NCBI GenBank assembly: GCA_004559845.1 | Contig: SFWW01000006.1 | Location: 1-23,730 of the forward strand | Reading direction: 5' to 3' | Length of the DNA stretch: 23,730 bases | Source: a bacterium | Lineage (GTDB): Bacteria > Bacteroidota > Bacteroidia > Bacteroidales > Muribaculaceae | Shown here: positions 8,319 through 15,521 of the stretch, in pieces | How positions within the stretch are numbered: position 1 is the first letter of the stretch | How the letters are laid out: each line of letters starts with the position of its first letter | The notes under the pieces: model-generated | What the model saw: the letters and a program-made list of their open reading frames with translations, nothing else | What the model was told of the DNA's origin: nothing | Database searches by the model: none | Made by a program: the position numbers and the translations under genes

Positions 8319-9913
8319 GATTCAATCGCTGCTTTCACAAACGACATAAACAGCGGATGCGGATTAAGCACCGTGCTGCTATACTCAGGATGATACTGCG
8401 TGCCCACATACCACTTGAGCGTTGGGATTTCCACCACTTCCACCAAATGGGTTTCGGGGTTTTCGCCCACACACATCATGCCTGCTGCCTCAAATTGAGC
8501 GCGGAATTTTTCGTTAAATTCGTAGCGATGGCGATGACGCTCAGAGATATCGGTACATCCGTATGCTTCAGCAACTTTCGTGCCACTCTTCAAATGGCAG
8601 GCATAACTGCCCAAACGCATTGTGCCACCCATATAGGTGATACTCTTTTGCTCCTCCATCAAGTCAATCACATTATAGGGTGTGTCGGGGTCCATCTCGG
8701 CACTGTTGGCAGATTCCATACCGAGCACATTGCGTGCAAATTCCACCACCATGCTTTGCATACCCAAACAAATGCCAAAGGTGGGCACATCGTGGGTGCG
8801 GCACCATTTCAGCGCCACATATTTGCCTTCAGTGCCTCGCTGGCCGAATCCGGGAGCCACTATCACTCCATCCATACCGGAAAGTTTTTCTTCCACATTG
8901 CCATCGGTGAGTCGCTCCGAACTGATGTATTGAATTTTCACTTTGTGGTCGCAATAGGTGGCGGCCTGCAACAGCGCTTCATCAATCGATTTGTAAGCAT
9001 CTTGCAATTCCACATATTTGCCCACCAACCCTATGGTGAGCTCCTTGGTGGCATTGCGCAAGTGGTTGAGATATTTGTTCCACGCCCTCAAATCGGGTTC
9101 TCCGGTGAATGGGGTGTCGGTTTTTTGCAATATAATATTGTCGAGTTTCTGCTCGTGCATCATCAGGGGCACCTCATAGATGGAAGGCGCATCCACACTT
9201 TGCACCACCGCATCTTCCGACACATTACAGAATTGTGCCACCTTGCGGAGCATACCCTCGGGAATGTTCATCTCGGAGCGAAGCACCAACACATCGGGCT
9301 GAATACCCACCTGCTGAAGCTGCTTCACGGAGTGCTGCGTGGGCTTGGTTTTCAATTCTTTAGCCGCACGAATGTAGGGCACATAGGTGAGGTGAACGCA
9401 CACGCACTTCCTACCGAGCTCCCAGCGCAACTGACGCACAGCTTCGAGGAAAGGCAGCGACTCGATATCACCCACCGTGCCACCTATTTCGGTAATCACA
9501 AAGTCGTATTTTCCATTGCTACCAAGATGCTTCACCGAATTTTTAATTTCATCGGTGATGTGGGGCACCACTTGCACGGTTTTCCCCAAATAGTCGCCGC
9601 GGCGCTCTTTATTAATCACACGCTGATAAATTCTACCCGTGGTCACATTGCTGGCACGCGAAGTGCGAATATTGGTAAAGCGTTCGTAATGACCCAAGTC
9701 AAGGTCCGCCTCGTAGCCATCTTCGGTTACATAACATTCGCCATGTTCGTAGGGATTGAGGGTGCCGGGGTCAATATTGATATAGGGGTCGAATTTCTGA
9801 ATCGTTACATTGAAACCACGTGAAAGTAGCAATCTTGCAATTGATGAAGAAATAATGCCTTTACCAAGGGAGGAAACCACACCACCGGTAACGAAAATGT
9901 AACGAGTATCCAT
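8306..9913 (-). CDS. pyrG: CTP synthase
   Basis: Makes CTP from UTP, ATP and glutamine, the last step of pyrimidine nucleotide synthesis, in the cytoplasm. The 535 residues match the usual length. The amidoligase domain (about 1-270) opens with YIFVTGGVVSSLGKGIISSS, including the P-loop, and has the UTP/Mg2+ segment FDPYINIDPGTLNPYEHGE and TEIGGTVGDIE. The class I glutaminase domain (about 292-535) has the oxyanion segment PGFGQRG, nucleophile Cys382 in GICLGMQ, and His508 and Glu510 in QYHPEYSS, so the catalytic triad is complete. An exact -7 box lies upstream and yidC downstream; pyrG-yidC is a common order in Bacteroidales. The final residues (MHN) come from an AT-rich repeat that overlaps the stop codon. 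Confidence 0.98.
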   Translation of the reverse strand: MDTRYIFVTGGVVSSLGKGIISSSIARLLLSRGFNVTIQKFDPYINIDPGTLNPYEHGECYVTEDGYEADLDLGHYERFTNIRTSRASNVTTGRIYQRVINKERRGDYLGKTVQVVPHITDEIKNSVKHLGSNGKYDFVITEIGGTVGDIESLPFLEAVRQLRWELGRKCVCVHLTYVPYIRAAKELKTKPTQHSVKQLQQVGIQPDVLVLRSEMNIPEGMLRKVAQFCNVSEDAVVQSVDAPSIYEVPLMMHEQKLDNIILQKTDTPFTGEPDLRAWNKYLNHLRNATKELTIGLVGKYVELQDAYKSIDEALLQAATYCDHKVKIQYISSERLTDGNVEEKLSGMDGVIVAPGFGQRGTEGKYVALKWCRTHDVPTFGICLGMQSMVVEFARNVLGMESANSAEMDPDTPYNVIDLMEEQKSITYMGGTMRLGSYACHLKSGTKVAEAYGCTDISERHRHRYEFNEKFRAQFEAAGMMCVGENPETHLVEVVEIPTLKWYVGTQYHPEYSSTVLNPHPLFMSFVKAAIESMHN

Positions 9914-9951
9914 AAATCGTAGCGTTTTTTAATAATTTTAAATTCAAACTA

Positions 9952-9984
9952 CAAAATTAGCAATTATTTTCGAGCATCGCCACA
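9952..9984 (-). promoter_or_regulatory. Promoter of pyrG(-yidC)
   Basis: The minus-strand box TAATTTTG (9959-9952) matches TAnnTTTG. A weak -33 element TGTG (9984-9981) lies 21 bases upstream. Start of transcription would be roughly 30 bases before the pyrG ATG. Confidence 0.5.
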
Positions 9985-10341
9985 TTTTCCACCCACTATT
10001 TTCCCTCCCCGAGCAAAATATCTCCCAAAAACCCACACCATCCCCCACCACATCCCCCCACCGATTGCAAAGAACCGCTCTTTGCAATCATCAGCCTTGC
10101 ATACACCATCCACTTTGATTGCAAAGGGACGGTTCTTTGAATGTAGCAATTTGTTGAGGAAACGAGTGGCGTATTCGCTCTCTTTACGAAGTTCTCGAGC
10201 ATTGTTGTGCATACGCTCGATGGTCACGTCAATATCTGATGACCGACTATAAAAGCATCTACGGAGTGATGCAAGTTCGCTGATGATACGGTCGCACTTG
10301 CGCTCTATGCGACGGATTCGTTTTTCATTTCTTGATGTCAT
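9964..10341 (-). CDS. Small basic coiled-coil protein, hypothetical; 3' part overrun by a repeat
   Basis: Unrecognised. From the ATG at 10341 it has 125 residues; a TTG at 10359 is possible but falls inside a hairpin. Residues 1-70 look like a real protein: they are helical and strongly basic (RNEKRIRRIERKCDRIISEL, then DIDVTIERMHNNARELRKES), with heptad-like spacing. From about residue 70 the frame runs through a REPIN-like inverted repeat, and the last 30 residues are low-complexity Gly/Trp/Lys (GGGMWWGMVWVFGRYF), unlike the start. The original C-terminus was therefore probably replaced when the repeat inserted, or the gene is a decayed remnant. It lies between hicB's terminator and the pyrG promoter. 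Only the N-terminal part is likely to mean anything, and the function cannot be given. Confidence 0.45.
   Translation of the reverse strand: MTSRNEKRIRRIERKCDRIISELASLRRCFYSRSSDIDVTIERMHNNARELRKESEYATRFLNKLLHSKNRPFAIKVDGVCKADDCKERFFAIGGGMWWGMVWVFGRYFARGGKIVGGKCGDARK
10063..10139. repeat. REPIN-like pair of inverted repeats
   Basis: Two copies of a 22-23 base sequence face each other, at 10068-10089 and, inverted, at 10117-10139. They differ by about one base change and one indel around the central ACCG and are separated by 27 bases. The left arm is itself a perfect hairpin (GATTGCAAAG at 10063-10072, CTTTGCAATC at 10080-10089, 7-base loop). The right arm contains GATTGCAAAGGGACGGTTCT, which recurs exactly at 11370-11389. 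Two inverted hairpin-forming units with a short spacer is the structure of a REPIN, a non-autonomous element moved by a REP-associated tyrosine transposase. No such transposase is in this window. Confidence 0.7.
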
Positions 10342-10365
10342 AACTCTTGGTGTTTTCAAGAGTTA
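10341..10365. other. Perfect hairpin at a start codon
   Basis: TAACTCTTG (10341-10349) pairs with CAAGAGTTA (10357-10365): 9 base pairs with a 7-base loop. On the minus strand it ends exactly at the ATG of the small basic ORF, so it may mask its translation start. There is no T-run, so a terminator is unlikely. Confidence 0.6.
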
Positions 10366-10398
10366 CTAATAAGATTGACAATTATTCAGTCAGGCAAC

Positions 10399-10434
10399 AA
10401 AAAAAATTGGTCGAGAAGATAACCTCCCGACCAA
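10399..10434 (-). terminator. Intrinsic terminator of hicAB
   Basis: On the minus strand TTGGTCG (10434-10428) and CGACCAA (10413-10407) form a 7-base-pair stem with a 14-base loop, followed directly by a run of eight T (10406-10399). It lies 26 bases beyond the hicB stop. Confidence 0.88.
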
Positions 10435-10459
10435 ACGATGTAATTTAAGCACATTGATG

Positions 10460-10864
10460 CTATAAAGTCGCTGAACTTAATTCAGCTCCCATAGCCTTTA
10501 CGGTTTTAAGGATTTTAGAAACAGTCTTTTCGCTCGCCGTTGCCAATCCTGATTTGTAAGCCCTCATCTTTGATTCGTTTATTCCGGCTTGTTTTGCAAA
10601 CGCTGAAATATTTATCCAATCAAAGAAATTGAAAAATGAGGGAATGTCATACTGAAAATCGACCTCGATGTCTTCAACATTTGGAACATCTTTGCCTTCT
10701 TCTTTCGCTATTTCAATCATCTCCCGAATACTTTCCATATAATCGGCTTTTGCCTCTTGCACGGAATATCCGTATCCTCCGAAATAATTCCCGGCTACGG
10801 CTTGCTCGGTAGTGATAGCGTAATAATTGTTGTCGTTCTTTTCGACAAGAGCTTTTACTTTCAT
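10460..10864 (-). CDS. hicB: HicB-family antitoxin with helix-turn-helix
   Basis: Antitoxin of a type II HicAB pair. It binds and blocks the HicA mRNA interferase and represses its own operon. From the ATG at 10864 (MKVKALVEKNDNNYYAIT) it has 134 residues; the longer reading frame from 10891 adds an unlikely MCFLIKVKD. Residues 1-75 form the HicB fold, with the typical GYSVQEAKADYMESIREMIE helix. The C-terminus (about 90-130) is a DNA-binding helix-turn-helix (INISAFAKQAGINESKMRAY followed by KSGLATASEKTVSKILKTV), as in XRE-type HicB antitoxins. It lies 73 bases after hicA on the same strand and is followed by a strong terminator. The order toxin-then-antitoxin is the norm for HicAB. Confidence 0.9.
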   Translation of the reverse strand: MKVKALVEKNDNNYYAITTEQAVAGNYFGGYGYSVQEAKADYMESIREMIEIAKEEGKDVPNVEDIEVDFQYDIPSFFNFFDWINISAFAKQAGINESKMRAYKSGLATASEKTVSKILKTVKAMGAELSSATL

Positions 10865-10937
10865 ATCTTTTACTTTTATTAAAAAGCACACTGATTATGT
10901 TAATCTCAGCATTGATTTTGAAAGAAAATGAGAGGGG

Positions 10938-11120
10938 TTATTTAACCCCTGCCCATTTCTTTGCTGCTTTCTCAAGACCTTTCGGGACTTCTTCGGATTG
11001 ATGCCTCGGTATTGGGAATTTCTCACCTTTTTGGTTAACCCAAATATCGTGGCGACCTCCACTCCTCAAGAACCGACATCCAGCCTTGGAAACAATCTTA
11101 ATCAGTTCTGAAATCTTCAT
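10938..11120 (-). CDS. hicA: HicA-family mRNA interferase toxin
   Basis: Small toxin that cleaves mRNA when freed from HicB. The 60 residues have the dsRBD-like HicA fold. A first helix (KISELIKIVSKAGCRFLR) is followed by the active-site strand SGGRHDIWVN with His24 as the catalytic residue, then the second strand and helix GEKFPIPRHQSEEVPKGLEK. The length is typical. It is the first gene of the operon, with a well-formed promoter about 30 bases upstream, and hicB follows. The pair sits in an otherwise repeat-rich gap between pyrG and the first porU, a common place for toxin-antitoxin modules acquired by transfer. All recognisable key residues are present, so it is probably active. Confidence 0.92.
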   Translation of the reverse strand: MKISELIKIVSKAGCRFLRSGGRHDIWVNQKGEKFPIPRHQSEEVPKGLEKAAKKWAGVK

Positions 11121-11148
11121 AATGTCAATGTGCTTTTGAATTACGATA

Positions 11149-11180
11149 CAAAGGTAACGATTTCGTTGCTATTTTCCAAA
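11149..11180 (-). promoter_or_regulatory. Promoter of hicAB
   Basis: On the minus strand TTTG (11180-11177) and TACCTTTG (11156-11149) are separated by 20 bases, a close match to the Bacteroidetes -33/-7 consensus. Start of transcription would be near 11142, leaving a leader of about 22 bases before hicA. HicB probably represses here. Confidence 0.8.
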
Positions 11181-11208
11181 TTTTTCGGCAAAAAAATGCA
11201 ATAAAAAA

Positions 11209-11328
11209 TCATTTTTTCTTCATCGCTTTCTTCATTGCCTTGATTTCGTCATTATGCCGGGCAACGAGGTGTGCATAGATGGTGGCTCTCATCGTTGAGG
11301 TATCTATCTGAAACTTGAAGTGTGCCAT
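11209..11328 (-). CDS. 39-residue basic ORF, hypothetical
   Basis: A short frame with ATG at 11328 encodes MAHFKFQIDTSTMRATIYAH, then LVARHNDEIKAMKKAMKKK and a TGA stop. An in-frame stop lies just upstream (five codons before the ATG), so it is not the end of a longer visible frame. The sequence mixes a strand-like start with a helical, very basic end, which reads like protein rather than random translation, but no family is recognised. It could be the remnant N-terminus of a DNA-binding or mobile-element protein, given the REP-like repeat 42 bases away. It lies just upstream of the hicA promoter in the same orientation. Confidence 0.35.
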   Translation of the reverse strand: MAHFKFQIDTSTMRATIYAHLVARHNDEIKAMKKAMKKK

Positions 11329-11369
11329 CAGTGCGGCAGCCCGTCAAACTGGCACCTTATCTTATCTAT

Positions 11370-11389
11370 GATTGCAAAGGGACGGTTCT
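11370..11389 (+). repeat. Solo REP-like half unit
   Basis: An exact 20-base copy of GATTGCAAAGGGACGGTTCT also present at 10117-10136. Here there is no inverted partner nearby, so it is a single unit, possibly the remains of a former REPIN. Confidence 0.85.
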
Positions 11390-11472
11390 ATCTCACTATT
11401 CAAGTCAATTTTGTGATAGAAATTTAACTTTTATTTGGTTTTTAGTACGCGGATTTGGCACATGTGTGGTGA

Positions 11473-11480
11473 TACCTTTG
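11473..11480 (+). promoter_or_regulatory. -7 promoter box for the 60-aa membrane protein
   Basis: TACCTTTG is identical to the hicA -7 box. The nearest TTTG (11454-11457) is only 15 bases upstream, shorter than usual. Transcription would start near 11487, about 42 bases before the ATG at 11529. Confidence 0.55.
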
Positions 11481-11528
11481 CAGCGTAATCAACTAAAGAA
11501 CTCGAAAATCAAAAAAAAAGGAAGCGAT

Positions 11529-11711
11529 ATGAAAACGTACAACACCCAACAAATGACCATCGATTTTGAATGTCCGGAAAAGAGTATCCTCACGATGGAA
11601 CAATTCGCAGCACGCGAAGAAGCTAAAAAGAGCCTTCAAGACAAGGTGTGCCGCAAATGGCTGATTTTCGTGTCAATTTTGGTGCTGTTGGCGAATTTTG
11701 TCTCTATCTAA
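11529..11711 (+). CDS. 60-residue single-pass membrane protein, hypothetical
   Basis: Unrecognised small protein. The ATG at 11529 is chosen because it lies six bases after an AGGA Shine-Dalgarno-like sequence (11519-11522) and downstream of a -7 box; the open frame from 11322 would put the promoter inside the gene. Residues 1-44 are hydrophilic and charged (MTIDFECPEKSILTMEQFAA, then REEAKKSLQDKVCRK). The last 16 residues are a hydrophobic helix reaching the C-terminus (WLIFVSILVLLANFVSI), so it is probably tail-anchored in the inner membrane. A strong terminator follows 32 bases after the stop, so it is a complete single-gene unit. It marks the point where gene direction changes from minus to plus. 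Confidence 0.65.
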   Translation: MKTYNTQQMTIDFECPEKSILTMEQFAAREEAKKSLQDKVCRKWLIFVSILVLLANFVSI

Positions 11712-11743
11712 ACGCGTCACTATACTGAATAACACACACATTG

Positions 11744-11783
11744 AAAAGTAACGACCAAGAGCGTAAACGGTCGTTACTTTTTT
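11744..11783 (+). terminator. Intrinsic terminator after the 60-aa gene
   Basis: AAAAGTAACGACC (11744-11756) pairs with GGTCGTTACTTTT; the 9-base-pair core GTAACGACC/GGTCGTTAC is perfect. The loop is 12 bases and a T-run covers 11778-11783. A textbook rho-independent terminator. Confidence 0.93.
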
Positions 11784-11848
11784 GTGCACTGCCATCGCCA
11801 CACAATAAATAATAAGAAAATGCGTTATCTACTAAGATAAATTATATC

Positions 11849-11897
11849 CACAGAGATGGTGGCAAGATGGCGTCAAAGCCATATAGCCAGCTCTGTG
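11849..11897 (+). promoter_or_regulatory. Nested stem-loop in the leader of the first porU
   Basis: Three stacked stems share one axis: CACAGAG/CTCTGTG (11849-11855 with 11891-11897), TGGC/GCCA (11860-11863 with 11886-11889) and ATGGC/GCCAT (11867-11871 with 11878-11882, 6-base loop). It ends 24 bases before the ATG. No promoter box was found in 11784-11921. It may be a regulatory mRNA structure or a decayed repeat; no known riboswitch class is recognised. Confidence 0.5.
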
Positions 11898-11921
11898 CTC
11901 ATAGGAAACTGACATACAACG

Positions 11922-14900
11922 ATGAAGATTTTTAATTCAATTCCCTCCAAAATATGCCTCCGCATTTGGGTGGCACTGATGTGTGTAATTTGCAGCGCAA
12001 ATGCCCTTGCTTTCACTGCCGACCACTACGCCGACACCTCGAAATTGGCTTCCGGAAGGTGGGTAAAAATTAAAGTAACCAACAGCGGATTGCATGCCAT
12101 CACGGCTGCCGATGCCAAGAAATGGGGCTTTTCCGACTTGAGCAAGGTGCATATTTTCGGTTTTGGCGGCGCGCCGATTTCCGAGAATCTAAATTCGTCG
12201 ATTCCCGACGATTTACCCCAAATTCCGGTGGTGCGCAGTGCCGATAGAATTATTTTCTACGCGCAGGGTCCCACCACATGGGGCACCACCATGGGCAAAG
12301 TGACCTTCATTCCCGTGCAGCACCCCTACGCCACTGCGGGCTACTATTTCGTGACCGACGATGCCCAATACTCCGATGCTCCGATTGCTAAATCTTCCAT
12401 CAGCCCTGCCGGTGAAAAGATATCCACATTCACCGAGCGGCTGTTCGACGAAGAAGAATTGGTAAATCCCGGCGAAACAGGGCGCATATTGCTCGGAAAA
12501 GATTTCCGCTACACCAAATCGCAGTCCATCAAATTTTCGCTGCCCGGATATGTGGCAGGCTCAGAAGTGAATGTGGTTACCAATTTCGCTTCCAAAACGA
12601 TGGGCGGAAATGCGCGCCTCACTTTCCAACAAAATGGCAACAACATTGAAAGTAGCAATTCCGACTACATTTCAGCCACCAACGATGTGGCACACAGCCA
12701 CTACACCATCGGAAATTTTGAAAAGAGTTTTCCGCTCACATCGGGTGAAGATCTCACATTCACCATCAACTACAATCCCTCCGGCACCGTGTATTTGGCA
12801 CGCCTCAACTATGTGGCGGTCAACTATGAGCGACGCCTCGCTCTCAACAATGGCACCATAGCCTGGAGCGAGAAAAACGGTTCGAGCAATATGCAATATT
12901 TGCTGAGCGGCATCACCGGCGAAACGCAAGTGTGGGATGTAACGGTGCCCCATCGACCCACCCTCATGAATGTAGTGACCACCGACGGTGTGGGAGCCTT
13001 TAGCCCCACCGGGGTGGGCTATCGCAGCTATGTGGCATTCAACCCCTCCATCACACTACCATCGCCCACATTGGAAGCCGTGGTATCCAACCAAAACATC
13101 CACTCCGAGCCCACGCCCGATATGATTATCATCTCGCCCACCGAATATCTCAACCAGGCGCAACGCATTGCCGCCATGCACGAGGCGGTGGATTCGATGC
13201 GCGTGCTGGTGGTGGACCAAAAGTTGGTGTTCAACGAATTTTCGAGCGGCACTCCCGATGCCATGGCATATCGAATGATGTGCAAAATGTTTTACGACCG
13301 TGGTGCCGACAGCGAGGGTCACAAACTGGGCTACCTGCTGCTCTTTGGCAACGGCTCCTACGACAATCGCCAGCTGAGCAGCACCGTGAAAGCGGCTTCG
13401 TATCCGATGCTCCTCACGTGGCAAAGCGAAACCTCCAACAGCGAGTATACTTCCTACACCAGCGACGACCCCTTTGCCGTGCTCGCCGACAATTCCGGGC
13501 CACAATTTGCAGCCTTCGACCTCGACATTGCCGTGGGCAGATTTCCGGTAAAAAGCGTGAGCGAGGCTCGCACAGCGGTCGACAAACTCATCAAATACGT
13601 AACCAGTCCCAACAATGGGTCGTGGAAAAACAATGTGATGGATGTGGCCGACGACGAAAACTTTGCCATCCACATGAAGCAAGCCGACAATGCCATCGAA
13701 ATCGGCAAAAACAATGGTGGCGATGCGTTGATATATAACAAAGTGTATATGGATGCTTTCAATGCCACCAGCCAAGGCGGCGGGCGCATCTATCCCGACG
13801 CACGCACCAAAATGTTTCACTTGCTCAATGAGGGTTTGGTGTGGTGGAACTACACCGGACACGCCAGCCCCAACGGTTGGACCGGCGAAGGGCAGCTCAC
13901 AAACCCCGACATCAAAAACAACCTCTTCTATAAGCATCTGCCCATACTATATGCCGCCACTTGCGAATTTTCGCGTTTCGATGCAATCAATCAGTCGGGT
14001 GGCGAAACGATGTTTTTGAACGGGCAAGGCGGTGCCATTGCCGTGATTTCCACCCCACGATTGGTGTATATCACACAAAATGGCGAGCTGCACAACCACG
14101 TAGCAAAATACGCCTTCAATAGCGACGAAAGCGGACTCCCCTATCGCATCGGCGACATTCTCCGATGGGGCAAGAATTCCTATCGTCAAGCCACTTTCAC
14201 TCATCAAGAAGACAATAATTCGCGCTACGTGCTTTTGGGCGATCCGGCTATGCGCCCGGCTTATCCTTCCTTGAGAATTACGATTGAAAGCATCAATGGT
14301 AAGGAAGTGAGCGAAACCAACAAACCCGAATTTCAAGCGCGCCAAACCCTCACTTTTGCCGGCAAAGTGACCGACAAAAAAGGGCAATTAATCGATTTCA
14401 ACGGCCCGATTATCGCCACCCTCTACGATTGCGAGCAATCGGTGCTCACACACGGCTGGGGCTCCGAGGGCGAAGAATATGCCTACCTTGACCGTGCCAA
14501 CAAATTGGCGGTAAAGGTCGACACGGTGTGCAATGGCAAGTTCTCATTTAAGGTGACCGTGCCGTCGGAAATTTTGGGCACGTTCGACAACTACAGCCCT
14601 TCTCTCATCAATCTCTATGCCTACGATAATTCCAACCCCGATGCCCACAAACTGAATGGCGGCTCGCTCGAAGCTATGGGCGCCAATAGCCAATTCTACA
14701 TTTATGGCTACGACGACACCGTGGAAGCCGACACCATTGGACCCAACATTGAAATGCTGGTACTCAATAGCACCGATTTCAAAGATGGCGACTTGGTGAA
14801 CGAATCACCGCTGATGATGGCGCGAGTGAGCGACGAAAGCGGTATCAATTTGTCGTCAAGCGGCATTGGCCATGCCATTTCTATCACTATCGACGAAAAA

Positions 14901-15404
14901 ACATCCATCAACGATGTGTCGGCTTATTTCTCGCCGATAAACACCGCCACAGAAAACGGTTCGGCAGGCGATATCCTCTACCCGCTTTCTAATCTTGAAC
15001 CGGGTGCACACTCACTGAAGTTGAAAGTGTGGGATGTGTTCAACAATTCCTCCACCAAAAGCATCCAATTCACCGTTATCAATGGCTTAAAGCCCGAACT
15101 CTACGACATCTACTGCGATGCCAATCCGGCCTCCACCGCTGCCAACTTCTACGTGAAGCATAATCGCCCCGACGCTACAGTGACTGTGGGTATTGATATC
15201 TACGACCTACTCGGACGCCTGATTTGGACCGAAACCCAAACCGGCAGAAGCGATTCCGGCACCTCATTCCCCATCACTTGGAATCTGACCGATAGAAATG
15301 GAACAAGGGTGCCACGCGGCATCTACATCTACCGCGCGCGCATTTCCACCGACGGCATTCAAGAAGCCACCAAAGCAAAGAAAATTGCTGTCACGGCTCA
15401 ATAA
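11922..15404 (+). CDS. porU: PorU-like type IX secretion sortase (peptidase C25), copy 1
   Basis: Cysteine protease of the gingipain family. PorU removes the C-terminal signal of type IX cargo at the outer membrane and transfers the cargo to a surface lipid. The 1160 residues match the P. gingivalis PorU length closely. A signal peptide (about 1-30, ending ANALA) is followed by a PorU N-terminal domain (SKLASGRWVKIKVTNSGLHA). The C25 domain spans about 398-780, with GRFP at 540, catalytic His647 in NYTGHASPNGW and Cys681 in YAATCEFSRFD, the 34-residue spacing seen in this family. It ends near LLGDPAMRPA. Beta-sandwich domains follow and the protein closes with a FlgD-like segment (RGIYIYRARIST). 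It is not in a gene cluster with other type IX genes here. Copy 2 starts 1.4 kb downstream, beyond rex and an FAH-like gene. Confidence 0.9.
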   Translation: MKIFNSIPSKICLRIWVALMCVICSANALAFTADHYADTSKLASGRWVKIKVTNSGLHAITAADAKKWGFSDLSKVHIFGFGGAPISENLNSSIPDDLPQIPVVRSADRIIFYAQGPTTWGTTMGKVTFIPVQHPYATAGYYFVTDDAQYSDAPIAKSSISPAGEKISTFTERLFDEEELVNPGETGRILLGKDFRYTKSQSIKFSLPGYVAGSEVNVVTNFASKTMGGNARLTFQQNGNNIESSNSDYISATNDVAHSHYTIGNFEKSFPLTSGEDLTFTINYNPSGTVYLARLNYVAVNYERRLALNNGTIAWSEKNGSSNMQYLLSGITGETQVWDVTVPHRPTLMNVVTTDGVGAFSPTGVGYRSYVAFNPSITLPSPTLEAVVSNQNIHSEPTPDMIIISPTEYLNQAQRIAAMHEAVDSMRVLVVDQKLVFNEFSSGTPDAMAYRMMCKMFYDRGADSEGHKLGYLLLFGNGSYDNRQLSSTVKAASYPMLLTWQSETSNSEYTSYTSDDPFAVLADNSGPQFAAFDLDIAVGRFPVKSVSEARTAVDKLIKYVTSPNNGSWKNNVMDVADDENFAIHMKQADNAIEIGKNNGGDALIYNKVYMDAFNATSQGGGRIYPDARTKMFHLLNEGLVWWNYTGHASPNGWTGEGQLTNPDIKNNLFYKHLPILYAATCEFSRFDAINQSGGETMFLNGQGGAIAVISTPRLVYITQNGELHNHVAKYAFNSDESGLPYRIGDILRWGKNSYRQATFTHQEDNNSRYVLLGDPAMRPAYPSLRITIESINGKEVSETNKPEFQARQTLTFAGKVTDKKGQLIDFNGPIIATLYDCEQSVLTHGWGSEGEEYAYLDRANKLAVKVDTVCNGKFSFKVTVPSEILGTFDNYSPSLINLYAYDNSNPDAHKLNGGSLEAMGANSQFYIYGYDDTVEADTIGPNIEMLVLNSTDFKDGDLVNESPLMMARVSDESGINLSSSGIGHAISITIDEKTSINDVSAYFSPINTATENGSAGDILYPLSNLEPGAHSLKLKVWDVFNNSSTKSIQFTVINGLKPELYDIYCDANPASTAANFYVKHNRPDATVTVGIDIYDLLGRLIWTETQTGRSDSGTSFPITWNLTDRNGTRVPRGIYIYRARISTDGIQEATKAKKIAVTAQ

Positions 15405-15450
15405 AACAGGCAGAAAGCGTTTACTATCCGGAAATAATAAAAAAAGTTAA

Positions 15451-15484
15451 TTTGAAGATATAAGGAATTTTTTCACTAATTTTG
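15451..15484 (+). promoter_or_regulatory. Promoter of the rex operon
   Basis: TTTG (15451-15454) and TAATTTTG (15477-15484) fit the Bacteroidetes -33/-7 elements with a 22-base spacer. The -7 box overlaps the Rex-type operator by three bases. The predicted start of transcription, near 15491, falls inside the operator. Confidence 0.7.
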
Positions 15485-15499
15485 TGAATTGTAACACAG
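15482..15499 (+). promoter_or_regulatory. Rex-type operator
   Basis: TTGTG (15482-15486), eight bases, then CACAG (15495-15499) matches the known Rex pattern TTGTG-N8-CACAA in 9 of 10 outer positions. It lies 23 bases ahead of the rex start codon and covers the end of the -7 box and the likely transcription start, so bound Rex would block transcription. NADH releases Rex in known members, giving induction when the NADH/NAD+ ratio is high. Confidence 0.75.
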
Positions 15500-15521
15500 C
15501 AAAAGCAATTCCTAATAATTA

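Noticed and set aside
8357..9823. 488-residue open frame on the plus strand
   Set aside because: It is fully antisense to pyrG, whose catalytic motifs are intact. Its composition (His-, Phe- and Ile-rich) is that of a mirrored coding frame.
10063..10089. Left REP-like hairpin considered as a terminator
   Set aside because: No T-run follows on either strand, and the same sequence recurs as an inverted partner, which fits a repeat element better.
9996..10202. 68-residue minus-strand frame overlapping the small basic ORF
   Set aside because: A different frame of the same DNA with Gly/Cys-rich low complexity and no better support.
11322..11528. N-terminal extension of the 60-aa membrane protein
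   Set aside because: It would include the REP-like unit and the -7 box within the gene, and the Shine-Dalgarno sequence favours the ATG at 11529.
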